Assembly: GCA_031987605.1 (NCBI GenBank)
Contig: DALZZF010000001.1
Location: forward strand, 124,001-188,000
Reading direction: 5' to 3'
DNA from: JAFAGO01 sp031987605
GTDB taxonomy: Bacteria; Bacteroidota; Bacteroidia; Flavobacteriales; Weeksellaceae
DNA length: 64,000 nucleotides
Shown here: one piece after another, positions 54,741-63,145 of the stretch
How positions within the stretch are numbered: position 1 is the first letter of the stretch
Layout of the letters: each line of letters opens with the position of its first letter
Notes under the pieces: generated by a model
The model's database searches: none
What the model saw: the letters and a program-made list of their open reading frames with translations, nothing else
Told to the model about the DNA's origin: nothing
Translations under genes and position numbers: made by a program

Positions 54741-54778
54741 AAAAAACGCTGAAAATCAAATGATTAACAGCGTTTTTT
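54741..54778 (-). terminator. Island-encoded replacement terminator for the tRNA operon
   Basis: AAAAAACGCTG and CAGCGTTTTTT are perfect 11-base arms; the loop also pairs (ATCA/TGAT). Its outer arm touches the 3' end of tRNA-Leu at 54779. On the minus strand it ends in T-rich sequence, so it can terminate the tRNA transcript. Confidence 0.8.
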
Positions 54779-54792
54779 GTACCCCAGACGGG
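54779..54792. other. attR, at the 3' end of intact tRNA-Leu(UAA)
   Basis: GTACCCCAGACGGG, identical to attL at 24835-24848. Here it continues into the rest of the tRNA gene, so the insertion preserved a functional tRNA. Confidence 0.85.
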
Positions 54793-54863
54793 ACTTGAAC
54801 CCGTACGTCCTTGCGGACACAGGATTTTAAGTCCTGCGTGTCTACCAATTCCACCACCAGGGC
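54780..54863 (-). tRNA. tRNA-Leu(UAA)
   Basis: An 84-base minus-strand tRNA with a long variable arm. The anticodon loop CTTAAAA between CAGGA and TCCTG gives anticodon TAA; the T-arm GGGTTCAAGTCCC is standard. No CCA is encoded. Its 3' end is the island's attachment site. Confidence 0.95.
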
Positions 54864-54872
54864 GTTGGTTTG

Positions 54873-54945
54873 AGCGAAAAACGGGGCTCGAACCCGCGAC
54901 CTCAACCTTGGCAAGGTTGCGCTCTACCAGCTGAGCTATTTTCGC
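54873..54945 (-). tRNA. tRNA-Gly(GCC)
   Basis: A 73-base minus-strand tRNA. The acceptor stem GCGAAAA pairs with TTTTCGC-type bases, the anticodon loop TTGCCAA between CAACC and GGTTG gives GCC, and the T-loop GGTTCGAGCC is standard. It lies 9 bases upstream of tRNA-Leu(UAA), probably one transcript. Confidence 0.95.
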
Positions 54946-54990
54946 ATAAAAAAATTTCCAAAATTGCTTTCAGAAATTTTTTTTATTATG

Positions 54991-55072
54991 TGCGGATGAA
55001 GGGACTCGAACCCCCACGCCGTGAAGCACCAGATCCTAAGTCTGGCGTGGCTACCAATTACACCACATCCGC
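54991..55072 (-). tRNA. tRNA-Leu(UAG)
   Basis: An 82-base minus-strand tRNA. The acceptor stem GCGGATG, anticodon loop CTTAGGA between CCAGA and TCTGG (anticodon TAG), a long variable arm and the T-loop GGTTCGAGTCC are present. First of a three-tRNA operon read leftwards. Confidence 0.95.
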
Positions 55073-55222
55073 AAAAAGTAAAAGAACGTTTTCTTTTTTG
55101 TGAGTGCAAATATATACTTTTTTTATCGTTCAATACAAATTATTTTTTAAAAAAATTATTTCCCTTCGTTAAAGTAATTACATTTGGATTTCCTATTTTT
55201 ACATCCTTAATACGAAAATGAA

Positions 55223-55603
55223 ATGGAATTACAAGGAACCGTAAAGAAAATAACAGGCACTCAAACCTTTGCATCTGGTTTTCAGAAAAGAGAGCTCATC
55301 CTGCTTACTCAGGAGCAATATCCGCAACCGATCAGCATTGAGTTCCTTCAGGACAAAATTAATCTTCTGGATAATGTAAATGAAGGAGAAAATGTAAAAA
55401 TCGGAATCAATATCCGTGGAAGAGAATGGACCAATCCTCAGGGTGAAGTTAAATATTTTAACTCCATCGTTGGCTGGAGACTGGAAAAAGTGTACGATAA
55501 TCAAAATGCAGAACCTACAACCGCTTCGCCTCAAACATCTGCTCCAAGTGCTGCCGCAAGTACAGATCCTTTCGAGGATGAAGAAGACGATCTTCCTTTT
55601 TAA
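55223..55603 (+). CDS. DUF3127 protein with an SSB-like acidic tail
   Basis: A 126-residue protein. The first ~90 residues form the DUF3127 domain (MELQGTVKKITGTQTFASGF through NSIVGWRLEKV), likely an OB-fold. A disordered Ala/Thr/Ser linker then leads to the acidic end DPFEDEEDDLPF, which closely resembles the C-terminal peptide by which SSB proteins recruit repair and replication enzymes. It could bind single-stranded nucleic acid and the same partners, but no function is established. Confidence 0.85.
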   Translation: MELQGTVKKITGTQTFASGFQKRELILLTQEQYPQPISIEFLQDKINLLDNVNEGENVKIGINIRGREWTNPQGEVKYFNSIVGWRLEKVYDNQNAEPTTASPQTSAPSAAASTDPFEDEEDDLPF

Positions 55604-55674
55604 TAAGGATTCGAGATAGAATTAAATCCCTGCACCGTGTCCGGATGTAGGGATTCTTTATAAAATATTGGCTC

Positions 55675-56484
55675 ATGAACGTATACAAAATTATTGAACC
55701 GAAATCCCCAAGAATACCGATTCTGGTCAGTGTTCCTCATGCAGGAATTTTATTTCCGAAAGAAGTTCTTGAGAAAATGGATCCCGAAAAAGCAGCTTTT
55801 CCGGAAGATACAGATTGGTTTGTGGATCAGTTATATGGGTTCTGTTCAGAAATGGGAATTACCATGATTGTCGCAAATTACAGCCGTTGTGTAGTGGATT
55901 TAAACAGGGATCCGAACAATATACCTTTATATAAGGATGGCAGAGTAATTACCGATGTGGTTTCGGTAACGGATTTTAACGGAGCCCCGATTTATAAAGA
56001 TGAATACAAGCCGAACGAAACAGAAATTCAAAACCGTTTGGATCACTATTTCTTTCCGTATCATCATAAAATAGAAGAAATACTTGCCGATCTGAAAAAG
56101 GAATTTGGTGTTGCATTGCTCTTTGATGCGCATTCCATAAAGAAAAATGTTCCCGGAATTCAGAAAGACGATTTTCCCCAAGTGATTTTAGGCGATAATG
56201 ATGAAACTTCTGCTCATCCGGAATTAATTCAGACTGCTGTTGAAAGTCTCTCCGGAAAAAGCTTCAATTTTTCGCATAACTTTCCTTTTAAGGGAGGTTT
56301 TATTACACGGTCTTTTGGCAAACCGGAACAAAACATTCACGCTTTACAGTTGGAAATGACAAAAACCAATTATATGAATGACTCGGAAACAGAATATGAT
56401 CTGGAGAGAGCAGAAAAAATTCAGCAGATTTTAAAAATAACGCTCCAAAATCTGACGGACAAACTTTTAAAACTAAAATTTTAG
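55675..56484 (+). CDS. hutG: N-formylglutamate amidohydrolase
   Basis: A 269-residue protein of the FGase family: ILVSVPHAGILFP near the start, DTDWFVDQLY, NYSRCVVDLNRDP and ALLFDAHSIK, matching the metal-dependent amidohydrolase core. It hydrolyses N-formyl-L-glutamate to glutamate and formate, the last step of one histidine degradation route. The next gene, hutF, starts on the very next base with GTG, supporting this assignment. hutH, hutU and hutI are not in the window. Confidence 0.92.
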   Translation: MNVYKIIEPKSPRIPILVSVPHAGILFPKEVLEKMDPEKAAFPEDTDWFVDQLYGFCSEMGITMIVANYSRCVVDLNRDPNNIPLYKDGRVITDVVSVTDFNGAPIYKDEYKPNETEIQNRLDHYFFPYHHKIEEILADLKKEFGVALLFDAHSIKKNVPGIQKDDFPQVILGDNDETSAHPELIQTAVESLSGKSFNFSHNFPFKGGFITRSFGKPEQNIHALQLEMTKTNYMNDSETEYDLERAEKIQQILKITLQNLTDKLLKLKF

Positions 56485-57861
56485 GTGAAAGCAAATTCAT
56501 ATACATTTAAAGCAATTCTAACAGATAACGGCTGGCTTGAAGATGCAACGGTAAATATTGATTCAGACGGGAAGATCCTTTCTGTTGAATCTTTAGAGAA
56601 TTCAGATTCCGAAAAGATCAATGGTTTTGCACTTCCGGGATTTCAGAATGCCCATTCGCATGCGTTTCAATATGCGATGGCGGGATTGGCGGAATATTTT
56701 GAAACTGACACCAATCCTGATGATTTCTGGAGCTGGCGCGATGCCATGTATCGGGTTGCGCTTTCGCTTTCGCCCGAACAAATGGAAGATGTTGCCGCAA
56801 TGTTGTATGCCGCAATGTTGCGCCACGGTTACACTTCGGTTGCCGAATTTCATTATGTTCACCATCAGAAAGACGGCACGCATTACGAAAACCTTTCCGA
56901 ATTGGGTGAGCGTTTGGTAGCCGCAGCCAAAAAAACCGGAATTCGGATTACGCTGATTCCCATGTTCTATCAGAAAGGGAATTTCGGCATGGAACCCAAT
57001 GAACTTCAACGACGATTTATCTTTAAAAATTTTGATGAATATCTTCAACTTTTGGAAGCCAGCAAAAAGTCCGTTTCTTTTTATGAAAAAGCCAATCTTG
57101 CGGTTGGATCGCATTCTTTAAGGGCGGTTCAGAAGGATGATCTTATCGAAACTGCAAAACTTTCGTCGGAATATCCTTTTCACATTCATATTGCGGAACA
57201 GTTGAAAGAAATTAAAGATTGTGTGGATTTCTACGGAAAACGCCCTGCAGAATGGTTGCTGGAAAATACAAATGTCAACGAAAATTTCAACCTGATCCAT
57301 TGCACACATCTGAATGATTTTGAAGTGGAGCATATTGCAAAATCCGGAGCCAATGTCGTTTTGTGCCCTTCCACAGAAGGAAATCTTGGAGATGGCAGAT
57401 TTCGTTTTGCAGATTATCAGAATTGTAAGGGGAACTGGAGCATCGGAACGGACAGCCAGATTTCGGTGAATCCTTTGGAAGATCTGCGGATTCTGGATTA
57501 TGGTCAAAGAATTTATACACACAGAAGAGATACTTTTTTCAAAGAAAAATCGGGAGACAGCGGTTTTAACGCCTTAAAAACGATTTGGAAATCCGGAAGA
57601 AAAGCAATGAACTTTCAAAATGAAAGATTTTTCAAAAAGGGCGATTATTTTGATGCGGTTGTTTTTGATGCAAAAGCACCTTTGCTGGCTTCTTCTTCCT
57701 TGAAAAACCTTTGCAATACCATTGTTTATGCATCCGATCAAAGTCACATTCTGGGAACGATTATTTCCGGAGATTGGTTGGTGAAAGAAGGAAAACATCG
57801 GGGTTTTGATGAAATTTCAAGTAAATTTATCCATACTTTAAACACGTTAAAAATCAGATAA
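56485..57861 (+). CDS. hutF: Formimidoylglutamate deiminase
   Basis: A 458-residue amidohydrolase-superfamily protein, GTG start directly after the hutG stop. Metal ligands are visible: HSHAF in NAHSHAFQYAMAG (about 58), a histidine in PFHIHIAEQ (about 235), one in LIHCTHL (about 272) and the aspartate in SIGTDSQISV (about 317). It converts N-formimidoyl-L-glutamate to N-formyl-L-glutamate and ammonia, feeding HutG. The pair defines the five-step histidine pathway. Confidence 0.94.
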   Translation: MKANSYTFKAILTDNGWLEDATVNIDSDGKILSVESLENSDSEKINGFALPGFQNAHSHAFQYAMAGLAEYFETDTNPDDFWSWRDAMYRVALSLSPEQMEDVAAMLYAAMLRHGYTSVAEFHYVHHQKDGTHYENLSELGERLVAAAKKTGIRITLIPMFYQKGNFGMEPNELQRRFIFKNFDEYLQLLEASKKSVSFYEKANLAVGSHSLRAVQKDDLIETAKLSSEYPFHIHIAEQLKEIKDCVDFYGKRPAEWLLENTNVNENFNLIHCTHLNDFEVEHIAKSGANVVLCPSTEGNLGDGRFRFADYQNCKGNWSIGTDSQISVNPLEDLRILDYGQRIYTHRRDTFFKEKSGDSGFNALKTIWKSGRKAMNFQNERFFKKGDYFDAVVFDAKAPLLASSSLKNLCNTIVYASDQSHILGTIISGDWLVKEGKHRGFDEISSKFIHTLNTLKIR

Positions 57862-57869
57862 TTCGAAAA

Positions 57870-58523
57870 ATGGTTTGGCTGAATCCTGATGAAATCTCCT
57901 TTCCCGATCCCGAATTTTATTCCGGAGAAGAAGGGATTATTGCGGCAGGAGGTGATCTTTCTCCGGAAAGGATTTGGTTTGCCTATCAGAACGGAATTTT
58001 TCCGTGGTTCAATCCGGGTGAAGAAATTTTATGGTGGTTTCCGGATCCGCGTTTTGTGCTTTTTCCTGAAAAAATATACATTTCCAAATCCATGAAAAAA
58101 ATATTGGCTCGAAATGAATTTACCTTTACTGAAAATCAATGTTTTCGAGAAGTTATGGAAAACTGCATGAATGCAAACCGCAAAAATCAGGACGGAACAT
58201 GGATTTCTGAAGAACTGATCCACAGTTATGAAATTCTTCATCGTGCCGGAAAAGCAAAATCCGTTGAGGTTTGGCAAAATGAAGAATTGGTTGGTGGTTT
58301 TTACGGGATTGAAGTCGGAAAGGTATTTTGTGGCGAAAGCATGTTTGCAAAAGTGAGCAACGCCTCAAAAGCGGGATTTATTCAATTTGTAGAAAAATAC
58401 AGAGATCGATATTCCTTAATCGACTGCCAGTCGCATACCGAACATTTGGAAAGTTTAGGCGCAGAAATGATTCCTGCAAAAAAATACCTGAAAATTTTAA
58501 AATCCTCACAACATGAATCCTGA
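57870..58523 (+). CDS. aat: Leucyl/phenylalanyl-tRNA-protein transferase
   Basis: A 217-residue protein of usual Aat length. The family signatures LIAAGGDLSPERIWFAYQNG-like (here IIAAGGDLSPERIWFAYQN), GIFPWFNPGEEILWWFPDPR and GGFYGIEVGKVFCGESMF are clear. It adds Leu or Phe from tRNA to proteins with N-terminal Lys or Arg, making them substrates of the N-end rule pathway (ClpS/ClpAP). It starts 8 bases after hutF and overlaps the next gene by 11 bases. Confidence 0.96.
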   Translation: MVWLNPDEISFPDPEFYSGEEGIIAAGGDLSPERIWFAYQNGIFPWFNPGEEILWWFPDPRFVLFPEKIYISKSMKKILARNEFTFTENQCFREVMENCMNANRKNQDGTWISEELIHSYEILHRAGKAKSVEVWQNEELVGGFYGIEVGKVFCGESMFAKVSNASKAGFIQFVEKYRDRYSLIDCQSHTEHLESLGAEMIPAKKYLKILKSSQHES

Positions 58524-59397
58524 AAAAGAAAAATGGCTGTTGCTGATTGTGCTTTCGATTATTTGGGGTTCTTCTTTTATCCTCATCAAAAAATCGCTGG
58601 AACACTACAATCCGTACGAAGTTGGCGGTTTGCGCTGCTTAATCGCAGGTTTGCTTTTGCTTCCGTATGGTGTACTCAATATTAAAAAATTTCCGAGAAA
58701 CAGAATAAAATGGCTGATTCTGGCCGCAGTTACCGGAAGTTTTGTTCCGATGTTTCTTTTTCCGATGGCTGAAACCGAAATCAGCAGTATTATCGCCGGA
58801 ATTATTAACTCCATGATGCCGATCTTTGTCATTATAGTCGGATCAATTTTGTGGAAATTTGAGACCACAAAACGCCAGATCATTGGTGTTGGCATTAGTT
58901 TTTCCGGAGCGTGTATTCTGGCATTTGGTTCAGGAGAAAGCGGAGCTTTAAAAGTGGTTCCCATTCTATTGCTGCTGCTTGCGGTTTGTTTATATGCCAT
59001 CAGTACAACGACGATTAAAAGCAAACTTCCGGATATTTCTGCCGGTGTTCTGTCGGCATTTGTTTTTGGGATTGTGCTTGTGGTACCGTCTTTAATTTCG
59101 ATTGGCGTTGCCGGTTTTTTTCGCGATTTTGATTTTAGTGAAGGGAAATGGGAAGGGTTGGGCTATGTTAGCCTGCTTTCCATCATCGGGACTGGCTTGG
59201 CAATGATGCTTAATTATCGTATGCTCAGCATTTCTTCGCCGCTGTTTGCCTCTACGGTTACGCTTTTAATGCCCGTGGTTGCGTTGGGCTGGGGCTTGTT
59301 GTATGGAGAAAAAATAACGACAATTCAGTTAATTGGCGGAGTCATTATTATCGCCGGATTAATTTTTCTTCGGGCAAAAAACAAAAAACTGCAGTAG
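58513..59397 (+). CDS. EamA/DMT family transporter
   Basis: A 294-residue membrane protein with ten hydrophobic helices in two EamA repeats; the first begins LLIVLSIIWGSSFILIKKSL and the second near LLLAVCLYAISTTTIKSKL. Members export amino acids, nucleotides or other metabolites. Nothing here shows the substrate. It overlaps aat by 11 bases, so the two are translated from one message. Confidence 0.9.
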   Translation: MNPEKEKWLLLIVLSIIWGSSFILIKKSLEHYNPYEVGGLRCLIAGLLLLPYGVLNIKKFPRNRIKWLILAAVTGSFVPMFLFPMAETEISSIIAGIINSMMPIFVIIVGSILWKFETTKRQIIGVGISFSGACILAFGSGESGALKVVPILLLLLAVCLYAISTTTIKSKLPDISAGVLSAFVFGIVLVVPSLISIGVAGFFRDFDFSEGKWEGLGYVSLLSIIGTGLAMMLNYRMLSISSPLFASTVTLLMPVVALGWGLLYGEKITTIQLIGGVIIIAGLIFLRAKNKKLQ

Positions 59398-59554
59398 CTC
59401 ATAGAACCATGCAGTTTGAAATAAATCTAATAAAAAGTAAAAATGAAAGGCGACAAAGATATGTTTTTATTTCATAAATGCAAACTTTTCATTGAAAATT
59501 TTAAGATGATTTTTGTTAAACCGGGTTGTTTAATAATTTTCCTAAATTAGCACA

Positions 59555-60208
59555 ATGTTTATCAAAGAATATATTTCCAAAGATTATCCCGCTTTCAATG
59601 CTTCCGATTCTATTGAAGAAGCCAATGAAACCGCGAAAGAATTTGGATATTCCCATATTTTTGTAGAAAGGAAAGGCGTTTTTCTTGGTGCGGTCAGCCA
59701 GGCTTTTCTGGATGAAAGTCCGGAAGGAACTTTGGAAACGCTGGAAATTCATTTTGAAAAGTTTGCAATTTTGGATGACGGCAGTCTTTTGGATTCCATT
59801 AAGCTCTTTCATATTTTCAACGCAAATGTAATTCCCGTCATCAATAAAGAAGAAAAATATTTAGGATATCTTTCCTGTGATGATATTTTCAGTGAGTTTT
59901 CAAAATATCCGTTGTTTTCTGAAAATGGAGCGCTGCTTACGGTGCAAACCAATTCCGCACATTATTCCTTTACCGAAATTGCAAAAATTGTAGAGAGCAA
60001 CAATGCGAAGATTTATGGTTGCTTTATCAGTTCCGTTCAGGAAAATTCCATTCAGATTACCTTGAAAATCAGCAATGAAAACCTGAGTTCTATTGATGAA
60101 ACCTTTGAGCGGTACGGATACAGCGTTCTGCATAAATATTACAGCGACGAAAAAGAAGACCTGATGAAAGACCGATTTGGTTTTTTCCAGAAATATTTGG
60201 AATTTTAA
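59555..60208 (+). CDS. CBS-domain protein with a C-terminal ACT-like part
   Basis: A 217-residue protein. Two CBS motifs fill residues 1-125 (PAFNASDSIEEANETAKEFG, then HIFNANVIPVINKEEKYLGY, LSCDDIF). The remaining ~90 residues (LLTVQTNSAHYSFTEIAKIV to ISNENLSSIDETFERYGYSV) have an ACT-like pattern. CBS pairs bind adenosyl compounds and regulate partner proteins. nadK follows after 3 bases, so it may sense nucleotide state with it; that link is a guess. Confidence 0.85.
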   Translation: MFIKEYISKDYPAFNASDSIEEANETAKEFGYSHIFVERKGVFLGAVSQAFLDESPEGTLETLEIHFEKFAILDDGSLLDSIKLFHIFNANVIPVINKEEKYLGYLSCDDIFSEFSKYPLFSENGALLTVQTNSAHYSFTEIAKIVESNNAKIYGCFISSVQENSIQITLKISNENLSSIDETFERYGYSVLHKYYSDEKEDLMKDRFGFFQKYLEF

Positions 60209-60211
60209 CAT

Positions 60212-61078
60212 ATGAAAGCAGCGATCTATACCCAGAAAAATGATCTGGACACTTTTCTTTATCTCAGCAAATTCATCAGTGAGCTGGATAAAAGAGGCGT
60301 GAAAGCTGTAATTTTTTCAGGCACCGCTGCATCCATGCAGTTTTCCAAAGAGTTTGAAACCTTCTCCAATAAAGATGATCTCCGGAGAAAAGGCGTGGAA
60401 TTGTTTTTCACCTTTGGCGGAGACGGAACCATCGTAAATTCCCTGCTGTTTATTCAGGATACGGAAATTCCGATAGTTGGTGTAAATACAGGGAGACTTG
60501 GATTTCTGGCAAGTTTTACCAAAGAGGAAATTTTTGTGGAAATGGACGAGATTCTCCGTGGAGATTATGTGCTAAGCAAAAGATCGGTTATAGAAGTGTC
60601 ATCATTAGGGAAAGGTCTGTTTTTCCCTTTTGCATTAAATGATATTACCATTTCAAGAAAAGAAACCACTTCCATGATTACAGTAGATTCATATATCAAT
60701 GGTGAATTTATGAATGTATTTTGGGGTGATGGCGTTATCATTTCCACGCCAACAGGATCAACCGCCTATTCCCTGAGTTGCGGAGGTCCGATTATTTCGC
60801 CAAACAATGAGAATTTTGTGATTACGCCAATTGCACCTCACAACCTCAATGTGCGACCACTGATTGTAAATGATAACGTGGAAATCCGCCTGAAAGTGGA
60901 AAGCCGCGTTCCTCAATATTCGCTTTCGCTGGATTCCAGACTGATTCATATTGATACCAATGTGGAGATTATCATCCGCAAAGCAAAATTTAAAATCCTT
61001 CTGGTGCAACCTCAGAACATCAGCTTTTTTGAGACCATCAGGCATAAGCTCCTTTGGGGAAAAGACAAAAGAAATTAA
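60212..61078 (+). CDS. nadK: NAD kinase
   Basis: A 288-residue protein with the NAD kinase signatures FTFGGDGTIVNSLLF (GGDGT, about 69-73), GVNTGRLGFLASF, TPTGSTAYSLSCGGPII and the C-terminal glycine-poor beta domain. It phosphorylates NAD to NADP in the cytosol with ATP, controlling the NADP pool. It lies directly behind the CBS gene. Confidence 0.97.
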   Translation: MKAAIYTQKNDLDTFLYLSKFISELDKRGVKAVIFSGTAASMQFSKEFETFSNKDDLRRKGVELFFTFGGDGTIVNSLLFIQDTEIPIVGVNTGRLGFLASFTKEEIFVEMDEILRGDYVLSKRSVIEVSSLGKGLFFPFALNDITISRKETTSMITVDSYINGEFMNVFWGDGVIISTPTGSTAYSLSCGGPIISPNNENFVITPIAPHNLNVRPLIVNDNVEIRLKVESRVPQYSLSLDSRLIHIDTNVEIIIRKAKFKILLVQPQNISFFETIRHKLLWGKDKRN

Positions 61079-61143
61079 CACGGGAATGTGCACAAAAATT
61101 AGTAACTTTACATTCCCTAAAAAAAGTTTAAATACATATACTT

Positions 61144-62214
61144 ATGAGCAGAATTTTTCCGGCAGGTGTTGCCACAGGTAATCTGGTTTCAGAAATTTTT
61201 CAGAATGCAAAAGAAAATCAGTTTGCGCTTCCGGCATGTAATGTGATTGGATCCAGCAACATCAACGCGGCATTGGAAACCGCTGCCAAACTCAATTCAC
61301 CAATAATTATTCAGTTTTCCAATGGGGGAGCGGCATTTAATGCCGGTAAAGGACTTGGAAATGATGGCCAGAAAGCAGCTGTTTTAGGTGCTGTTGCTGG
61401 TGCAAAACATATTCATACTCTTGCAGAAGCGTATGGAGCTACTGTAATTCTTCATACCGATCACTGTGCAAAAAAATTATTGCCTTGGATGGACGGATTA
61501 TTGCAGGCAAACGAAGAACATTTCGCAAAACACGGAAAATCATTGTATTCTTCCCATATGCTTGATCTTTCCGAAGAATCTTTGGAAGAAAATCTTGAAA
61601 TTTCTGCCCAATATTTTGAAAGAATGGCTAAAATGGGAATGACCCTTGAAGTGGAAATCGGAGTTACCGGAGGTGAAGAAGACGGAGTAGATAATTCCGA
61701 TGTGGATGATTCAAAACTCTACACACAGCCTGAAGACATTGCCTATACTTACGAAAAACTAAAAGCAATTTCTCCGAACTTTACCATTGCAGCAGCATTC
61801 GGAAATGTACACGGCGTGTATAAACCGGGGAATGTAAAACTGACTCCGAAAATTCTTGACAATTCTCAGAAATATGTGGAAGAAAAATTCGGAACCGGTC
61901 CTAAACCAGTGAATTTTGTATTCCACGGAGGATCAGGATCAACATTATTGGAAATCAGAGAAGCCATCGGTTACGGTGTAGTGAAAATGAATATCGATAC
62001 CGATTTACAATATGCATACCTTGAAGGAATCCGTGATTATGTACGCTCAAAAGGTGACTACCTGAACGGACAGATCGGAAACCCTGAAGGAGACGATTCA
62101 CCGAACAAAAAATTCTATGATCCAAGAGTTTGGGTAAGAAAAGGAGAAGAAACTTTCAGCAAAAGACTGGAAAAAGCCTTTGAAGACCTGAACAACGTGA
62201 ACACGCTGAAATAA
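61144..62214 (+). CDS. fbaA: Class II fructose-bisphosphate aldolase
   Basis: A 356-residue zinc-dependent aldolase of the long E. coli FbaA-type. Zinc ligands are seen in LHTDHCAKKLLPW (His about 107 and 110), GNVHGVYKPG and FVFHGGSGS; VEIGVTGGEEDGVDNSDVDD is the family loop, and MNIDTDLQYAY binds substrate. It splits fructose-1,6-bisphosphate into glyceraldehyde-3-phosphate and dihydroxyacetone phosphate in the cytosol. A partly matching -7 element (TAACTTTA, 61104-61111) lies upstream. Confidence 0.97.
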   Translation: MSRIFPAGVATGNLVSEIFQNAKENQFALPACNVIGSSNINAALETAAKLNSPIIIQFSNGGAAFNAGKGLGNDGQKAAVLGAVAGAKHIHTLAEAYGATVILHTDHCAKKLLPWMDGLLQANEEHFAKHGKSLYSSHMLDLSEESLEENLEISAQYFERMAKMGMTLEVEIGVTGGEEDGVDNSDVDDSKLYTQPEDIAYTYEKLKAISPNFTIAAAFGNVHGVYKPGNVKLTPKILDNSQKYVEEKFGTGPKPVNFVFHGGSGSTLLEIREAIGYGVVKMNIDTDLQYAYLEGIRDYVRSKGDYLNGQIGNPEGDDSPNKKFYDPRVWVRKGEETFSKRLEKAFEDLNNVNTLK

Positions 62215-62235
62215 TTATCAAACACGATTACAAAT

Positions 62236-63090
62236 ATGGCTTTTGACTGGTTTAAAAGAAAAGCAAAAAACATCACCACTTCCACGGAAGAGAAAAAGGA
62301 TGTTCCCAAAGGACTTTGGCATCAAACGCCATCTGGAAAAATCGTAGAACACGAGGAACTCCGGAAGAATAATTTCGTTTCTCCGGAAGATGGATTTCAT
62401 GTGCGCATCGGCAGCAATGAATTTTATGATATGCTTTTTGATGATAAAAATTACAAAGAGCTCGATGCCAATGTGGAAAGCGTGGATATGCTTAAATTTA
62501 AAGATACCAAAGCATACACCGACCGTTTGAAAGAAGTAAAAAGCAAAACCAAACTGAACGATTCCATCCGCAACGCCGTAGGAAAAGTAAACGGAACCGA
62601 AATGGTGATTTCCTGTATGGATTTTGCCTTTATCGGAGGATCTTTGGGTTCGGTGATGGGAGAGAAAATACGCAGAGCCATCGATTACTGCATTAAAAAT
62701 AAACTTCCGTACATGATTATTTGTCAATCCGGAGGTGCCAGAATGCAGGAAGCTGCTTTTTCGCTGATGCAGTTGGCGAAAGTACAATCTAAACTGGCTC
62801 AGCTTTCAGATGCAGGACTTCCTTATGTGGCGTATCTTTGTGATCCGACTTTTGGAGGAATCACCGCCTCTTTTGCCATGACCGCGGATGTGATTATGGC
62901 GGAACCGGGCGCACTGATCGGATTTGCGGGACCACGTGTGATCCGCGAAACCATAGGTAAAGATTTGCCGGAAGGATTCCAGACTTCAGAATTTCTTTTG
63001 GAGAAAGGATTTGTGGATTTTATTGTAAAAAGAACGGATATTAAAGAAACCGTTTCCAAAACGGTGAATTTATTGTATGCAAAAGCATAA
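62236..63090 (+). CDS. accD: Acetyl-CoA carboxylase carboxyltransferase beta subunit, zinc ribbon lost
   Basis: A 284-residue AccD. The carboxyltransferase core is intact (MDFAFIGGSLGSVMGEKI, SGGARMQEAAFSLMQL, GLPYVAYLCDPTFGGITASF, GALIGFAGPRVI). The N-terminal zinc ribbon, which in E. coli has four cysteines (KCDSCGQ and VCPKCDH), here reads HQTPSGKI and VSPEDGF, with no cysteine left. It makes malonyl-CoA with AccA, BCCP and AccC for fatty acid synthesis. A strong terminator follows. Confidence 0.95.
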   Translation: MAFDWFKRKAKNITTSTEEKKDVPKGLWHQTPSGKIVEHEELRKNNFVSPEDGFHVRIGSNEFYDMLFDDKNYKELDANVESVDMLKFKDTKAYTDRLKEVKSKTKLNDSIRNAVGKVNGTEMVISCMDFAFIGGSLGSVMGEKIRRAIDYCIKNKLPYMIICQSGGARMQEAAFSLMQLAKVQSKLAQLSDAGLPYVAYLCDPTFGGITASFAMTADVIMAEPGALIGFAGPRVIRETIGKDLPEGFQTSEFLLEKGFVDFIVKRTDIKETVSKTVNLLYAKA

Positions 63091-63111
63091 AAATTTGTAA
63101 CAAATAAAGAA

Positions 63112-63143
63112 AAATCTCACCTGATTCGGGTGAGATTTCTTTT
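63112..63143 (+). terminator. Terminator after accD
   Basis: AAATCTCACC and GGTGAGATTT form a 10-bp stem with a 7-base loop, then a T-rich tail. The next ATG lies 8 bases after the stem, so it also occupies that gene's leader. Confidence 0.85.
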
Positions 63144-63145
63144 TC

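Larger units (their letters stand above)
24835..54778. mobile_element. Composite integrative mobilizable island in tRNA-Leu(UAA)
   Basis: About 29.9 kb between two 14-bp copies of the tRNA-Leu 3' end. It encodes a tyrosine integrase next to attL, replication proteins (SF3 helicase, Toprim primase), two different relaxase modules, a toxin-antitoxin-like pair, a sigma factor/dead Cas12f locus and a restriction-like operon. No conjugation pilus or coupling genes are seen, so it would need a helper element to move. Most of it is more AT-rich than the flanks, except the 38.8-41.5 kb mobilization segment, which looks of separate origin. Confidence 0.88.
54215..54779. other. Right end of the island, non-coding
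   Basis: 565 bases with no gene that I can support. It holds a plus-strand terminator (54378-54409), the right 23-bp double repeat (54713-54735) and a strong hairpin next to attR (54741-54778). The middle part (54420-54700) looks like plain AT-rich DNA. Confidence 0.65.
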
